From: Phycisphaerales bacterium
Lineage (GTDB): Bacteria > Planctomycetota > Phycisphaerae > Phycisphaerales > UBA1924
DNA: 64,000 nucleotides
Assembly (NCBI GenBank): GCA_023382935.1
Contig: JAHDXL010000003.1
Span: 365,559 to 429,558 of the forward strand
Direction of reading: 5' to 3'
In this document: one piece after another, positions 55,650 through 64,000 of the stretch
Numbering within the stretch: position 1 is the first letter of the stretch
How the letters are laid out: each line of letters starts with the position of its first letter
Made by a program: the position numbers and the translations under genes
Notes under the pieces: generated by a model
Database searches by the model: none
What the model was told of the DNA's origin: nothing
What the model saw: only the letters and a program-made list of their open reading frames with translations

Positions 55650-56409
55650 GGCCCCCGCTTCCGGCGGATGCGGCTCACTGCCTGTGGCCTGTCGGCCCGG
55701 GCGGTCAGGGCGTCAAAGCATGGGCCACTGCACATTCTGCGCGGTTTCGAGCCGCGGAAAGGGGCGCTTGCGCCGCGCAAGAGGTGTCTCGCGCCGCGCG
55801 AGACCGCGCTTGCGCGACGAATGACCGCTCTGGCGCCGCGCGAGAGCGCTGTTGCGCCGCGCCGCAGCGGTGTTGCGCCGCGCGAGAGAGCGCTCGCGCC
55901 GTTCCACAGCGCTCTCGCGCCGCGCCGGTGCCCACCCGCGCGCCTCATTTGTGCTTGGGCGCAGCCCACATCCGCCCTCGCGAGCCTGAGAACTGCCTCG
56001 GACCTTCCAGCGCCGGACTTTCTCACCCTCGGCGCAAGTCCCGCGCGATCCCATCACGACTCAATCCTCGCTGGTCCCTCTGACTTGAATGAAAACGAAA
56101 AGATCCGACGGCGGATACGCGGCCCGGATGCCTTTTCCCAAGTACCTACGGTGTCACGGCTCCGCAACGACTGGCAGCGAGCCCATGGGTTCTCGGCAGT
56201 TTCGATGCCTGAGCCGCCGCCCCGCCGGGCTGCGGACCGCGAAACGCGTGCACTTCGTCAATAGGAAATCCTCCCTAATGACTCCCCAGAATAGGCCAAC
56301 CCCGCTTAGTCTGTTCGCACCCTTTCGTCCGAGTTGTTCGTCGCGTTGCGTTCCGCCAGTATCAAAAAAGGGCACGCTGCTATCGAAGTTTCATCGAGAA
56401 GGGAACACC
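55650..56409. other. Long intergenic region with minisatellite
   Basis: 760 bp with no gene I can support. It contains the 21-bp tandem array at 55749-55937, then about 450 bp of lower-GC sequence with short open frames on both strands and no recognisable product. A Shine-Dalgarno-like gagaaggga precedes the ATG at 56410. Confidence 0.5.
55749..55937. repeat. 21-bp tandem repeat (about nine units)
   Basis: Nine degenerate 21-bp units around the core gcgctNNcgccgcgcgaga. In one plus frame every unit codes a heptad, A-P-R-x-x-A-L. In the minus frame it codes A-R-R-x-x-A-L-like heptads. Either frame is open through the array, so length-preserving expansion would keep reading frame. I do not claim it is translated. 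Confidence 0.8.
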
Positions 56410-57716
56410 ATGCACGGTCAACACCTGCGTCGCTCACACACACCCCCAAAGGCCCCTTGCACGCAGTTTGGATCGGAGTTCGTTTCTCCACAATCGTGCT
56501 CACCAATGCGGCCAGCGGGCAGGTTTGTGCCTTCACGCGGTGCGTACGCGCCGGGGCGGAGGCCAGGCTTGTGTCGGAACCAGGCTTTGGCGTCGGCTCC
56601 CAATACTCCTTCGCATATGGAGCCGCAGGTGGAACGACTCCCGATTCGGGCGGCTGCACCCCCAGTGTCGTGCTTTTCGAAGACGGAGAAGCGGACGACA
56701 CGTATGGCCCTGGATCGACATTGGCTAGTGGACGCGGATTCGGCCAGTGTGATCGCTGGGCTCTGGCCGTCAATGCGGAGACGGAGACCATTGGTACTCA
56801 ATGGCTCGCTGCGGTTGAAGCGGACTCTTATACTCACCTTCAAAACGAGGGCGTGTGCTGCCCGACCTCATTCCTGAGCGCCACTATCCACCTCGCCCAT
56901 ATTGACTTTACGGTGGACCAGGAAACTGAATGGGCGTGGAGTGCGACCGTAGCCGTTTCCTGCAACCTCATCTACCCCGGCGCTGAGAGCCGCGACTTCG
57001 CTGCCATTCGTACTACCATTGGCAACGCGCGCAATGTACTTCAGCATGACGCAATCCTCATCGAAACCGCGCAGGGCACCGCAAGTTCTGGCTGGGAGCC
57101 AAATGGCTTGGGGCTCTACGAATGGGAAGGTCAAGGCTCTCTTTTCGGATCGGGATTCGCCGAGGTACAGTGCTTCACGGGCAATGACGCGAGATTCGAT
57201 CGCGACGGCGACGGACGGTTTACTCAGCTGGACCTAAGTCTGGTGGCTAGCATCGTCGGTACGCCTGATGCAACTGATCCCGACGAGTTGCTCGTCTGGG
57301 ACTTCAACGACGATGGGGTCATTGACGAGGAGGATGTCGAAGGGGTGCAATTCGCGATCAATGCGGGCGTCGGCGCCGGCGTTCTGGGGGATCTCGATCA
57401 GGACGGCGACATTGACTGCGACGACTTTGACCTGCTTCCGGCTTCGCCCAATTACACGATCGGCGACGACGACCATCTCGCCCAACTCGACGCTGACCTT
57501 GATGGAGACAACGACGCCGCTGACCGGGCGGTGGTGTCCGAGATTCTCCAGCCGGCTGACTGGGACAACGACGGCGACGTGGACTACGTTGACACCCAAT
57601 CCTACCTGGCAGACTTTTCGGCGCAAGTGTCCGCGGCCGACCTCAACGGCGACCAGCCATGGGACTTCTACGACGTGCAGATCTGGCTGGCTTGGGTGTC
57701 CGCGGCCTGTCCCTGA
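56410..57716 (+). CDS. Secreted GC-type dockerin protein with -1 frameshift near the start
   Basis: The best ribosome site (GAGAAGGGA) precedes the ATG at 56410, which opens the frame MHGQHLRRSHTPPK. The rest of the protein is in the -1 frame, and the two join at the heptamer C-CCA-AAG (56445-56451). The joined N-terminus has a basic start and hydrophobic core (HAVWIGVRFSTIVLTNAASG), a good signal peptide. The in-frame alternative is TTG at 56334. The body has Cys pairs (GVCCPTSFLS) and ends in acidic Asp-rich loops (DLDQDGDIDCDDFDLL, DWDNDGDVDYVDTQSYLADF) and AADLNGDQPWDFYDVQIWLA, a GC-type dockerin ending ACP. An indel, a sequencing error or a programmed slip are all possible. Confidence 0.6.
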
Positions 57717-57757
57717 TCGCGAGTATCTATCAGCAACCGGACGCACCCTATCGACAA

Positions 57758-57790
57758 GCAACCTCCCGAGCGGGGAGGTTGCTCTATTCG
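57758..57790. terminator. Bidirectional terminator between convergent genes
   Basis: Perfect 10-bp stem gcaacctccc (57758-57767) / gggaggttgc (57773-57782), 5-nt loop, followed by tctatt. It serves both the dockerin protein and the gene ending at 57805. Confidence 0.75.
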
Positions 57791-57804
57791 TTTCTTCGCT
57801 CGTG

Positions 57805-58179
57805 TCACCCGCCCGCGTGCTTGCGGTCCTTGACCAGGTCTTTCATCTTGTTGACGTAGTTCACCGTTTCCTGCCACACGCCCTTGTCAACGATGACGCC
57901 GGTGGGGCGTCCCTCGGCAAACTTGCTCGGGATGCCCTTTGTGGGATCGATCATGCCCGGCTGGTACATGAGCAATTCCATGAGTTCCCCGCGATTCATG
58001 TCCCATTCCTGCCCGGTCTCCGTGCAGCGAATCGTGACCATCTGAGACAACTTGTCCATGCTGTCCGGCGCCGATTGCGAGCCTCCGCGGACATAGAAAA
58101 GGACCGCGACTCCGATGGCCAGCAAAGCGATGGTCCAGGCGATCCACGGCTTCGAGTTCAAGACTTCGCGAACGCCCAT
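57805..58179 (-). CDS. Small membrane-anchored protein of the GH94 operon
   Basis: 124 aa from the ATG at 58179, after GGGGGG on the minus strand. A single helix (WIAWTIALLAIGVAVLFYV) is followed by a soluble domain: MVTIRCTETGQEWDMNRGEL has a lone Cys near residue 55, and GIPSKFAEGRPTGVIVDKGV WQETVNYVNKMK the rest. Planctomycete pseudopilin genes often have such a companion. No catalytic motif. It is the last gene of the carbohydrate locus, 14 bp after the pseudopilin stop. Confidence 0.65.
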   Translation of the reverse strand: MGVREVLNSKPWIAWTIALLAIGVAVLFYVRGGSQSAPDSMDKLSQMVTIRCTETGQEWDMNRGELMELLMYQPGMIDPTKGIPSKFAEGRPTGVIVDKGVWQETVNYVNKMKDLVKDRKHAGG

Positions 58180-58193
58180 TCGAATCCCCCCAT

Positions 58194-59018
58194 TCAGTCG
58201 CTGTACTTGTGACCCCACGCGTAGAACGGCGTATCAGACCCGTACTTGTCGGGGAGCAACTTATACTCCGCAACGACCATTTCCTGGACGCGAAGATCGC
58301 CTCGCAGGAGCATGCTGCTTCCCATGGTGTTCTGATCGTCGACTCTCTCCCACGCGGGCGAACGGTGACGCGGAATCCAATCGACCGCGTCGATGAAGAG
58401 CACGAGTTCTTCCGGATGCCGGATTGCACGCAAACTTTGGCCGGAAACACCCGAGTCGGCCGTCCCGTTCGGGTCGTAGTACCAGTCGTTGGCCCAGTAC
58501 TCACTGAACTCCTCTGTACCGTCGAGGTCGTAGTCGAGCACCTGGACGCGGGCGCCGTACTCCATGGACAAGCGGGTCTGGCGATCCAGCACGCTCGAAG
58601 CGCCGCGAGCGCTGGGGCACTCGAAGATGCCGTTCTCAGAGTTTCCCGAAAGATAATCCTGCAGCACCTGCATCGGCACCCAGCGATGGGCCCTCATGTC
58701 ATATCGCCCGGTCACGGGATTCACCCGCTTCCCCTTCAGGGGAGGATTGCTCGAAGCCGGGTTGAGAAACGGATACATGTCCATCATGCGTTCGTCGCCA
58801 TCCGGCTGATCATCGAGATACATCTGCGTGGCCATCCCGATATTTTTCAGGTTGTTCATGCAGATGATGTCCTTGGCCGCCTCGCGCGCCTTCGCGAGCG
58901 AGGGAAGCAGGATGCCGATCAGCATGGCGATGATGGCGATGACGACGAGCAGTTCGATGAGCGTGAAGGCCGGGTGCACACACCGGGCTTGTCCTTCTGG
59001 GGCAAGTCGGCTCTTCAT
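58194..59018 (-). CDS. DUF1559-like pseudopilin in a carbohydrate operon
   Basis: 274 aa from the ATG at 59018, whose ATGA overlaps the GH94 stop; AGGAG precedes it. Leader [32 protein letters not shown] is a prepilin type, cleaved before Phe, and the mature domain contains a variable central part ([20 protein letters not shown]), [18 protein letters not shown] and the closing region [20 protein letters not shown], as in planctomycete pseudopilins. Such proteins are thought to form surface fibres or to be part of a secretion apparatus. Translational coupling to a cytoplasmic phosphorylase is notable. Confidence 0.85.
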   Translation of the reverse strand: MKSRLAPEGQARCVHPAFTLIELLVVIAIIAMLIGILLPSLAKAREAAKDIICMNNLKNIGMATQMYLDDQPDGDERMMDMYPFLNPASSNPPLKGKRVNPVTGRYDMRAHRWVPMQVLQDYLSGNSENGIFECPSARGASSVLDRQTRLSMEYGARVQVLDYDLDGTEEFSEYWANDWYYDPNGTADSGVSGQSLRAIRHPEELVLFIDAVDWIPRHRSPAWERVDDQNTMGSSMLLRGDLRVQEMVVAEYKLLPDKYGSDTPFYAWGHKYSD

Positions 59019-61456
59019 GATGGGCTCCTGGCGCCGGCGCGGGCGCCGATGACGGTGACCGGGGACGTCGGGCGGTCCCACGAAACGCGAATGTGGACTT
59101 CTCCTGATGCAGGCAGATTGGCTTCGGTCAGCACGCACCCGGCGATCGGCGAGCCGTCGGCGGTGCTCAGCACGGGATCGACGGCCGGATCGAACGCGGC
59201 AGCGTCGAACTCGACGGTGACGGTGCGTCTGCGCCAGAGGCGCGAAGCGCGCACACGGCCCATCGAGGGGAACGGGCACGGGTCGATGCGCAGGCCTTCC
59301 CACGTGGCACGCAGCCCGACGATCCACTCGAGGCTGACGCGGTTGAGCCACGCCGCCGAGCCGGTGTACCACGTCCAGCCGGCGCGGCCGGGGGTGGGCG
59401 ACAGCGGGCCGTCCACGTTGCCCGGCAGCGCATAGGGCTCGGCGAAGTACGCATCAGCGTCGAGACAGCGCAGCGGCGGAGAGATGCCGCGCCAGATGCG
59501 TTCAACCGCGTCGACGTCGCGGCGCTTGCACGCGGCGGCCAAGGCCCAGGTCGCGGCGTGCATGTAGACCCCGCCGTTCTCGCGGGCGCCTGGCGCGTAG
59601 CGCGTCAGGTATCCGATCTTCGGATCGGGCACGGTGTACGCCGGCGCCAGCAGCAGCGGGCCATAGGGCGTGACGAGTCGATCGAGCACCGATTGCCACG
59701 CGGCGTCGGCGCGCTCGGCGGTGGTCGCGCTGGTGAGGATGGCCCAGGTCTGGGCGTTGAGGAAGATCTGCCCCTCGGTGCAGTCTTTCGAGCCGAGCCA
59801 TCGGCCATCAATATCCGTCGCGCGGCGGAACCACTTGCCGTCCCACGCCAGTTCATCAACCGCGCGTATGAGGCGCAAACGCTCGGCGTCGTAGGCGTCG
59901 GCGGTGGCGTGGTCGTCGATGGTGCGCAGCGCGCGCCCGAACTCCTCGAGCACGGCAATCATGAAGAAGGCCAGCCAGACCGACTCGCCATCGGTCTCAT
60001 TGCCGAGGTTGGACAGCCCGTCGTTCCAGTCGTTGTCGCCGATGAGGGGAAGCCCTCGCCTGCTCATGCGCGACATGGCACGCGCGATGGCGCGCCGCCC
60101 GTGGTCGGCCAGCGTCGTCGGCTCGGCGTCGTCGACGAAGCGGACGCGCTGCGCGAGAATGCCCACGTCGCCGGTGTCGCGGATGTACGACGCGGTGATG
60201 AAGGGCAGCCAGAGATAGTCGTCGCTGCACGCGGAGCGCAGACCCGTTTCTGTGATCGGGTTCCACCAGTGATAGACACTGCCGTCGGCGAACTGGTGGG
60301 CGGCGTGGTGCAGGATCTGGGCGCGGCAGCGAGCGGGATCGCGGAGCAGCCAGACCTGGGAGTCCTGCAACTGGTCGCGATAGCCAAAGGCGCCGGACTG
60401 CTGGTAGTAGCCGGTGCGCCCGAAGAGACGCGCGGAGATGGCCTGGTAGGCCAGCCACGTGGAGTTGAGCAGGTCGAAGTCGGGCATGTCCGACTTGACC
60501 TGCGACGGCGTGAGCAGGCGCTGCCAGAAGGCTTCGGAGGCGTCCAGGGCCGCGTCGACGGCCCGCGGGTCGGTGTAACGGTCGAGCAGGGCTCCGACAG
60601 CCTCGGAGTTGTCGTCGATGGCGGTGAGCAGGCAGATGGTGCGCGAGGCCCCCGGAGCGAGTTCAAAGTCGCCCCCGAGCCCGCTGCAGGCGTCGTGGAA
60701 ACGCCCGAAGACCCCTTCGACCGGCTCGCGCAGGGCGCGCGGGTCCGCCTGCGGGGCGTAGCGCCCGAAAAAGTCGGTCTTGTCGGAAGTGGCGAACGGT
60801 TGATCGAGCCCGACGATCGCGCACGCAGCCGCGTGGGGCCAGGGGCGGTTCCAGTGATCGTCTCGATTGCCGAACGGCGCTTCCCAGAGATTCTTGGTGG
60901 CGATGATGGCGTGGCGCGAGCGGTCGTGGACGGTCGTGAAGAAGAGTCGGTGGAACTCGCGCTTCACGTCAGGCGCGGTGCCGCAGCACCACTCAAAGAA
61001 CGACGCCAGGCGCAGGCGGCGCGTGCGCGGCGATTTGTTGCGGATGGTGATACGCCATAGTTCAATCTGGTCGGCCGAAGCGACGCCCATATCCCAGGTG
61101 GCGCTGATGCCGTGGATGTCGGTGTGGAAGGAGGTGCGCCCCGGACGATGTGTGCACGTGAAGTGGTCGTAGTTCGGGCGGCAGGGCTGGGGAGAGAGCG
61201 ACCAGGTCACGCCAGCGTCGAGGTCGCGCAGGTACACCCAGCGGCCGGAGTCATCGCGGACGTGGTCCATGTTCCAGCGCGTGATGACGTTGAGTTGGCA
61301 GTGATCGAGGAAACTGAAGCCACCGCCGTTGTGACTGACGACCAGGCCGTAACGACCGTTGCAGATCACGTTGGTCCACGGCGTCGGTGGCTCGGTGGAG
61401 GTGATGTGGAATGAACGGCCATCGTCCGAGAAACGGCCGTACTTGTTCTTGAGCAT
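59015..61456 (-). CDS. GH94 glycoside phosphorylase
   Basis: 813 aa from the ATG at 61456; GAGGA precedes it. N-terminal beta-sandwich (about 1-290; [31 protein letters not shown]), linker helix, then the (alpha/alpha)6 barrel: [53 protein letters not shown] (catalytic Asp about residue 475), and a C-terminal domain. GH94 enzymes split cellobiose, chitobiose or beta-1,2-glucans with phosphate, giving sugar-1-phosphate. Length is like cellobiose or chitobiose phosphorylases. No signal peptide, so the sugar is imported first; the GPH transporter at 54141 is the candidate importer. Confidence 0.9.
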   Translation of the reverse strand: MLKNKYGRFSDDGRSFHITSTEPPTPWTNVICNGRYGLVVSHNGGGFSFLDHCQLNVITRWNMDHVRDDSGRWVYLRDLDAGVTWSLSPQPCRPNYDHFTCTHRPGRTSFHTDIHGISATWDMGVASADQIELWRITIRNKSPRTRRLRLASFFEWCCGTAPDVKREFHRLFFTTVHDRSRHAIIATKNLWEAPFGNRDDHWNRPWPHAAACAIVGLDQPFATSDKTDFFGRYAPQADPRALREPVEGVFGRFHDACSGLGGDFELAPGASRTICLLTAIDDNSEAVGALLDRYTDPRAVDAALDASEAFWQRLLTPSQVKSDMPDFDLLNSTWLAYQAISARLFGRTGYYQQSGAFGYRDQLQDSQVWLLRDPARCRAQILHHAAHQFADGSVYHWWNPITETGLRSACSDDYLWLPFITASYIRDTGDVGILAQRVRFVDDAEPTTLADHGRRAIARAMSRMSRRGLPLIGDNDWNDGLSNLGNETDGESVWLAFFMIAVLEEFGRALRTIDDHATADAYDAERLRLIRAVDELAWDGKWFRRATDIDGRWLGSKDCTEGQIFLNAQTWAILTSATTAERADAAWQSVLDRLVTPYGPLLLAPAYTVPDPKIGYLTRYAPGARENGGVYMHAATWALAAACKRRDVDAVERIWRGISPPLRCLDADAYFAEPYALPGNVDGPLSPTPGRAGWTWYTGSAAWLNRVSLEWIVGLRATWEGLRIDPCPFPSMGRVRASRLWRRRTVTVEFDAAAFDPAVDPVLSTADGSPIAGCVLTEANLPASGEVHIRVSWDRPTSPVTVIGARAGARSPS

Positions 61457-61594
61457 GCCGTCCGTCCTCGCGCCGGTAGAGCGGCGGAAAGAAGCCGCGT
61501 CATGCGGCGCGCGTTGTGCGAGACTGAAAGGGGAGTCGCGGCGTTTCGACCGCGATTCCCGTGAACCGAGCCGGGGTAGGCCCCGGGCTGCACA

Positions 61595-62374
61595 TCAGCG
61601 ACGGCGGCGCAGAGCCGCCAGGCCGGCCAGACCGAGCATGCCCAGCGCTCCGGGGGCGGGGATGGCAATCTTGCTGAAGTTGACGTCCACGACGCCGGTG
61701 GTGCCATTGGGCTGGTTGATCTGGGCGCCAACACCCAGGAAGAAGTCGAAGAAGGAGGGGATGCCGCCCTCGAGGGTGGTGAAGTCGATCTCGCCACTGG
61801 AGATCCAGCCGGTGCCGGTGGTGTAGTTGTTGTACATGTACTCCATGGTCGAGCGGACGGCGCCCATTTCCGCGTCGCCGGGGCGATGGATCATGCGCAG
61901 CCCGAGCACATCGCCGACGGTGTAGAGCCCGCTGCCGAACGAGTGGAACGGCAGGATCGAGCCGAAGGCGGCGATTTCACCGTTCCAGGTCAGCACGCCG
62001 AACAGGCCGAAACCAAACAGGTCGGCCTGAAAGCCGGCTTCGACGTTGCCAACGTCGGTCGCCTGGTTGACCTGCAGGGTCAGGCTCATGTCCCACCCAT
62101 CACCGAAATTGAAGTCAACCTTGCTGGGTCCGTTGCCGAACCAAGCGGCATGGCGGTTGGCCCACCCGCCGGGTCCGTAGTTCTGCTCGTGGATATACAG
62201 CGAGCCGTTGCTGGCGCTGTAGTTGCTCATGTAGATGAGCGAAGAACCGGAGAAGTCATTGAACAGGCGCGGCTGATCGACGTAGTTGGTGATGTCACCG
62301 ACGCCGCTGGCCAAGGCGGGCGCGACGAGAGCGCCGGCCGCGAGCACGAAACTCAAACGCGTGATCTCCCTCAT
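61595..62374 (-). CDS. Secreted protein with PAP-type (PEP-CTERM-like) sorting tail
   Basis: 259 aa; GAAGGAGA precedes the ATG. Signal peptide (ITRLSFVLAAGALVAPALAS), then a beta-rich body with FGDGWDMSLTLQVNQATDVG and LFGFGLFGVLTWNGEIAAFG, and a C-terminal tail IPAPGALGMLGLAGLAALRR RR: short PAP motif, one helix, Arg cluster. It is the first gene after the 62446 operator, and GH94 starts 138 bp after its stop. Exosortase substrates of this type sit in the outer envelope or in the extracellular matrix. The lectin-like role is only suggested by context. Confidence 0.75.
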   Translation of the reverse strand: MREITRLSFVLAAGALVAPALASGVGDITNYVDQPRLFNDFSGSSLIYMSNYSASNGSLYIHEQNYGPGGWANRHAAWFGNGPSKVDFNFGDGWDMSLTLQVNQATDVGNVEAGFQADLFGFGLFGVLTWNGEIAAFGSILPFHSFGSGLYTVGDVLGLRMIHRPGDAEMGAVRSTMEYMYNNYTTGTGWISSGEIDFTTLEGGIPSFFDFFLGVGAQINQPNGTTGVVDVNFSKIAIPAPGALGMLGLAGLAALRRRR

Positions 62375-62445
62375 TGCAGTCTCCTTCTCTCGAGTGCGTT
62401 GGTCCCAGTGAACCGGCGAGAGCGAAATCTCCTGACCGGATCCTC

Positions 62446-62459
62446 TGTAAACGTTTTCA
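62446..62459. promoter_or_regulatory. LacI-family-type operator upstream of the GH94 operon
   Basis: TGTAAACGTTTTCA, 12 of 14 matching the operator at 54084. It abuts the -10-like box of the promoter below and lies 71 bp upstream of the PAP-tailed gene, in the classical repressor position. Confidence 0.7.
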
Positions 62460-62487
62460 TCTTCCTGAACTGAACTTCTGTTGTCAA
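62459..62487 (-). promoter_or_regulatory. Promoter of the carbohydrate operon
   Basis: On the minus strand TTGACA (62482-62487), 17-bp spacer, then GAAGAT (62459-62464) just ahead of the LacI-type operator. The -35 box is perfect; the -10 is weak, as expected for a regulated promoter. Confidence 0.5.
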
Positions 62488-62507
62488 CACCTCAAAGCGG
62501 GATTCTG

Positions 62508-64000
62508 TCAATTTTCCGGCGTTCTCCGGAACGCGGTGGCCGGAGACAGCCGCAGACGATCGAGACCAGACCGTACCGCCGGGTGGTCCGAGAACAGACG
62601 CCAGATCATTCCGGATCGGGCGTTTTCAATCCCCAGAATCAGTGGCCCTTGGTCGATTGCCACGAAATCCGTCGCCACCCAAGGCTCCCCGGCCTTGGTG
62701 TCGAAGGTGTAGGCATCGAGGAATCCGTAGCCTCCGGCGTCGGGAGCACGCCAGACCAGCGGCTGCCCGTCTGAGCCTGTCAGTGCTCGGTAGTGCCGCA
62801 GGGCTTCGAGCGCCAATTGCGGCTCGAACATGATGGCCGAGCCTGCCGAGTAGGGCGCGATCACGCCGTCGTTCCATTGCTCGACATAGGAGTGGTTGGC
62901 GGGCGGGATGTCGTAGTCATCGCGTGCGCCGGGCAAGGGGATGCGGTCAGGGTGGAGGTGGGCGACGTAGTACCCGCCTGGCCCGTCGCTGGCCGAAAGC
63001 CCCCAGGCGGACGGGCCGGGGGTGCGCAAGTTGAGCGGGTTTTCCATGGCCTTGGCGCGGTGCATGAGCACGTGCCGGCGCGCATCTTCCCACCAGTTGA
63101 TGCGGGCTCGCTGCGGATAGCCGAACGAGGCCGGGTCGTCGGGCGCCAGCGCGCGGTAGTCGATCCAGCAGTGGTCGGTGATGGACGTGAACAGCGCGCC
63201 CGAGTAGGGGAAGCAGAACATGGGCCCGATGTCGCGGTACTGCCCGAGCGGACGGCGGAGTTGGTAGTAGCGCTCGGGGGGGAGGCGGTGGCCTTCGACC
63301 GTGGCACAGGAGCCGAGGAACGCGATGAGTCGGTGCTCGCCGCCGGCGTCAGCCCAGTAGAGCGTGAGGAGTTTGCCGCCCTCTTCCAGATGGCGCGGGT
63401 TGTTGGCTTTCCAGCCCAGACTCATGAACCCGCGATAGGCAGGGTGCTCGGTGTCCGGCGCGAGGAAGGCGGTCCAGTTCGCGTCGGCGAAGAGCGCGTC
63501 GGCGACCTGCGCCACCTCGCCCTGAAAGTAGACCGAAGCGGTCAGGAGGCCGGCAAAGAGGATGGCCGAGTCAATGGTGCTGACGACGTGCTCGTAGGCG
63601 TCGGGGTGCGGGACGCCGGTCGGGTCGAGGAAGTGAAAGAACAGCCCCTCGTGCCGGTTGGTCGGGTGATCGCGCAGACTGGTGACAACCTGAAGGGCGC
63701 GGGCGTAGCCCTGCTGGCGTGTGATCCAGCCACGTTCGACGCCGATGGGCAGGGCGCTGAGTTGGAACCCGACTCCGGCAACGCTGACCAGGTCATTGCT
63801 GGTGCGGTCGAGCACCATGCCGGTGTGTTTCGAGACGGCGTTCCAGAAGAAGAGGAAGGCGGCTCGCTGAATTTCGTCGAGGAAGGCCTCGTCTTCGGCG
63901 GAGAAGGCAAACGGGGGGACGGGCGTGCTGGGCGCAATGTCGATGACGACTTGCGAAGCATCGACGATCGGCTCGATCCGGTTCTCGGACGGGGTGGATT
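62508..64000 (-). CDS. Glucoamylase-like (pfam10091) enzyme, 5' truncated
   Basis: The frame runs off the window end; 497 codons are visible. FLDEIQRAAFLFFWNAVSKH then VAGVGFQLSALPIGVERGWI and GLFFHFLDPTGVPHPDAYEH are the glucoamylase-like domain (PF10091), which includes GH144 endo-beta-1,2-glucanases. STIDSAILFAGLLTASVYFQ and FPYSGALFTSITDHCWIDYR are other conserved segments. It sits upstream of the operator and promoter of the GH94 operon and reads in the same direction. An endo-glucanase plus a phosphorylase plus a transporter would be a complete glucan-use set; substrate (beta-1,2-glucan or other) is inferred. Confidence 0.82.
   Translation of the reverse strand, partial: STPSENRIEPIVDASQVVIDIAPSTPVPPFAFSAEDEAFLDEIQRAAFLFFWNAVSKHTGMVLDRTSNDLVSVAGVGFQLSALPIGVERGWITRQQGYARALQVVTSLRDHPTNRHEGLFFHFLDPTGVPHPDAYEHVVSTIDSAILFAGLLTASVYFQGEVAQVADALFADANWTAFLAPDTEHPAYRGFMSLGWKANNPRHLEEGGKLLTLYWADAGGEHRLIAFLGSCATVEGHRLPPERYYQLRRPLGQYRDIGPMFCFPYSGALFTSITDHCWIDYRALAPDDPASFGYPQRARINWWEDARRHVLMHRAKAMENPLNLRTPGPSAWGLSASDGPGGYYVAHLHPDRIPLPGARDDYDIPPANHSYVEQWNDGVIAPYSAGSAIMFEPQLALEALRHYRALTGSDGQPLVWRAPDAGGYGFLDAYTFDTKAGEPWVATDFVAIDQGPLILGIENARSGMIWRLFSDHPAVRSGLDRLRLSPATAFRRTPEN

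Noticed and set aside
55749-55937. CRISPR array
   Set aside because: Units are contiguous 21-bp repeats with no unique spacers and no cas genes nearby.
56089-56877. Plus-strand open frame upstream of and overlapping the dockerin gene
   Set aside because: Composition is unlike a protein (Pro/Arg/Ser-rich), and it crosses the dockerin reading frame; only its ATG at 56410 is used in the frameshift interpretation.

Overview
The window looks like chromosomal DNA of a planctomycete, most likely class Phycisphaerae. It has high-GC Gram-negative housekeeping genes. Secreted proteins end in a PAP-type (PEP-CTERM-like) tail of one hydrophobic helix plus RRRR. Two large exported proteins end in a dockerin-like module of the kind found in Phycisphaerales. 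There are pseudopilins with the [14 protein letters not shown]-type N-terminus, small C..C/CPECG zinc ribbons, and an orphan PrkA kinase. I found no rRNA, tRNA, CRISPR array, transposase or phage gene. The taxonomic call is an inference from these families.

Layout. 1-5.4 kb: a truncated PfkB/heptose-kinase-like gene, a GT2 glycosyltransferase, trmB, and prkA. 5.6-9.9 kb: comEC, a pseudopilin and a zinc-ribbon protein. 9.9-14.4 kb: a putative HTH protein, a PAP-tailed secreted protein, a methyltransferase and an MFS transporter. 14.5-17.6 kb: a DUF1573/rhodanese/MauE-like redox operon, rpsR and a free-methionine-sulfoxide reductase. 17.6-24.3 kb: an RluA-type pseudouridine synthase, a TolB-like/esterase/unknown operon, a thioesterase and an OprP-like porin. 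24.5-30 kb: a Ycf46-like AAA protein, a kexin-like S8 protease with an altered catalytic residue, MqnP-like UbiA and a DUF6065-like gene.

30-36 kb: a minus-strand run purE-purK-CHASE2 Ser/Thr kinase-two paralogous secreted proteins. 36-43.8 kb: a YuzB-like protein, an ABC-2 permease, an ECF sigma/anti-sigma pair, a DUF2089 regulator with a membrane partner, pdxJ, a DEAD-box helicase and a GT2 enzyme. 43.9-48.6 kb: a sugar-kinase-like protein, the nitrogen-PTS style set hpf-ptsN-ptsH, DUF502 and der. 48.6-55.6 kb: a degenerate erythromycin-esterase homologue, miaA, topA and a GPH-type sugar transporter fused to a zinc ribbon. 55.65-56.4 kb holds a 21-bp tandem repeat. 56.4-57.7 kb holds a dockerin protein with a likely -1 frameshift. 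57.8-64 kb is a minus-strand carbohydrate locus: glucoamylase-like enzyme (truncated by the window end), PAP-tailed protein, GH94 phosphorylase, pseudopilin and a small membrane protein.

The strongest system-level signals are four. First, two near-identical LacI-type operators (54084 and 62446) appear to tie the sugar transporter to the GH94 operon. Second, a CHASE2 kinase is followed by two tandem secreted paralogues sharing an unusually conserved core. Third, a degenerate repeat lies just past the stop codons of four genes. Fourth, there is a candidate programmed or mutational -1 frameshift at a CCCAAAG heptamer.
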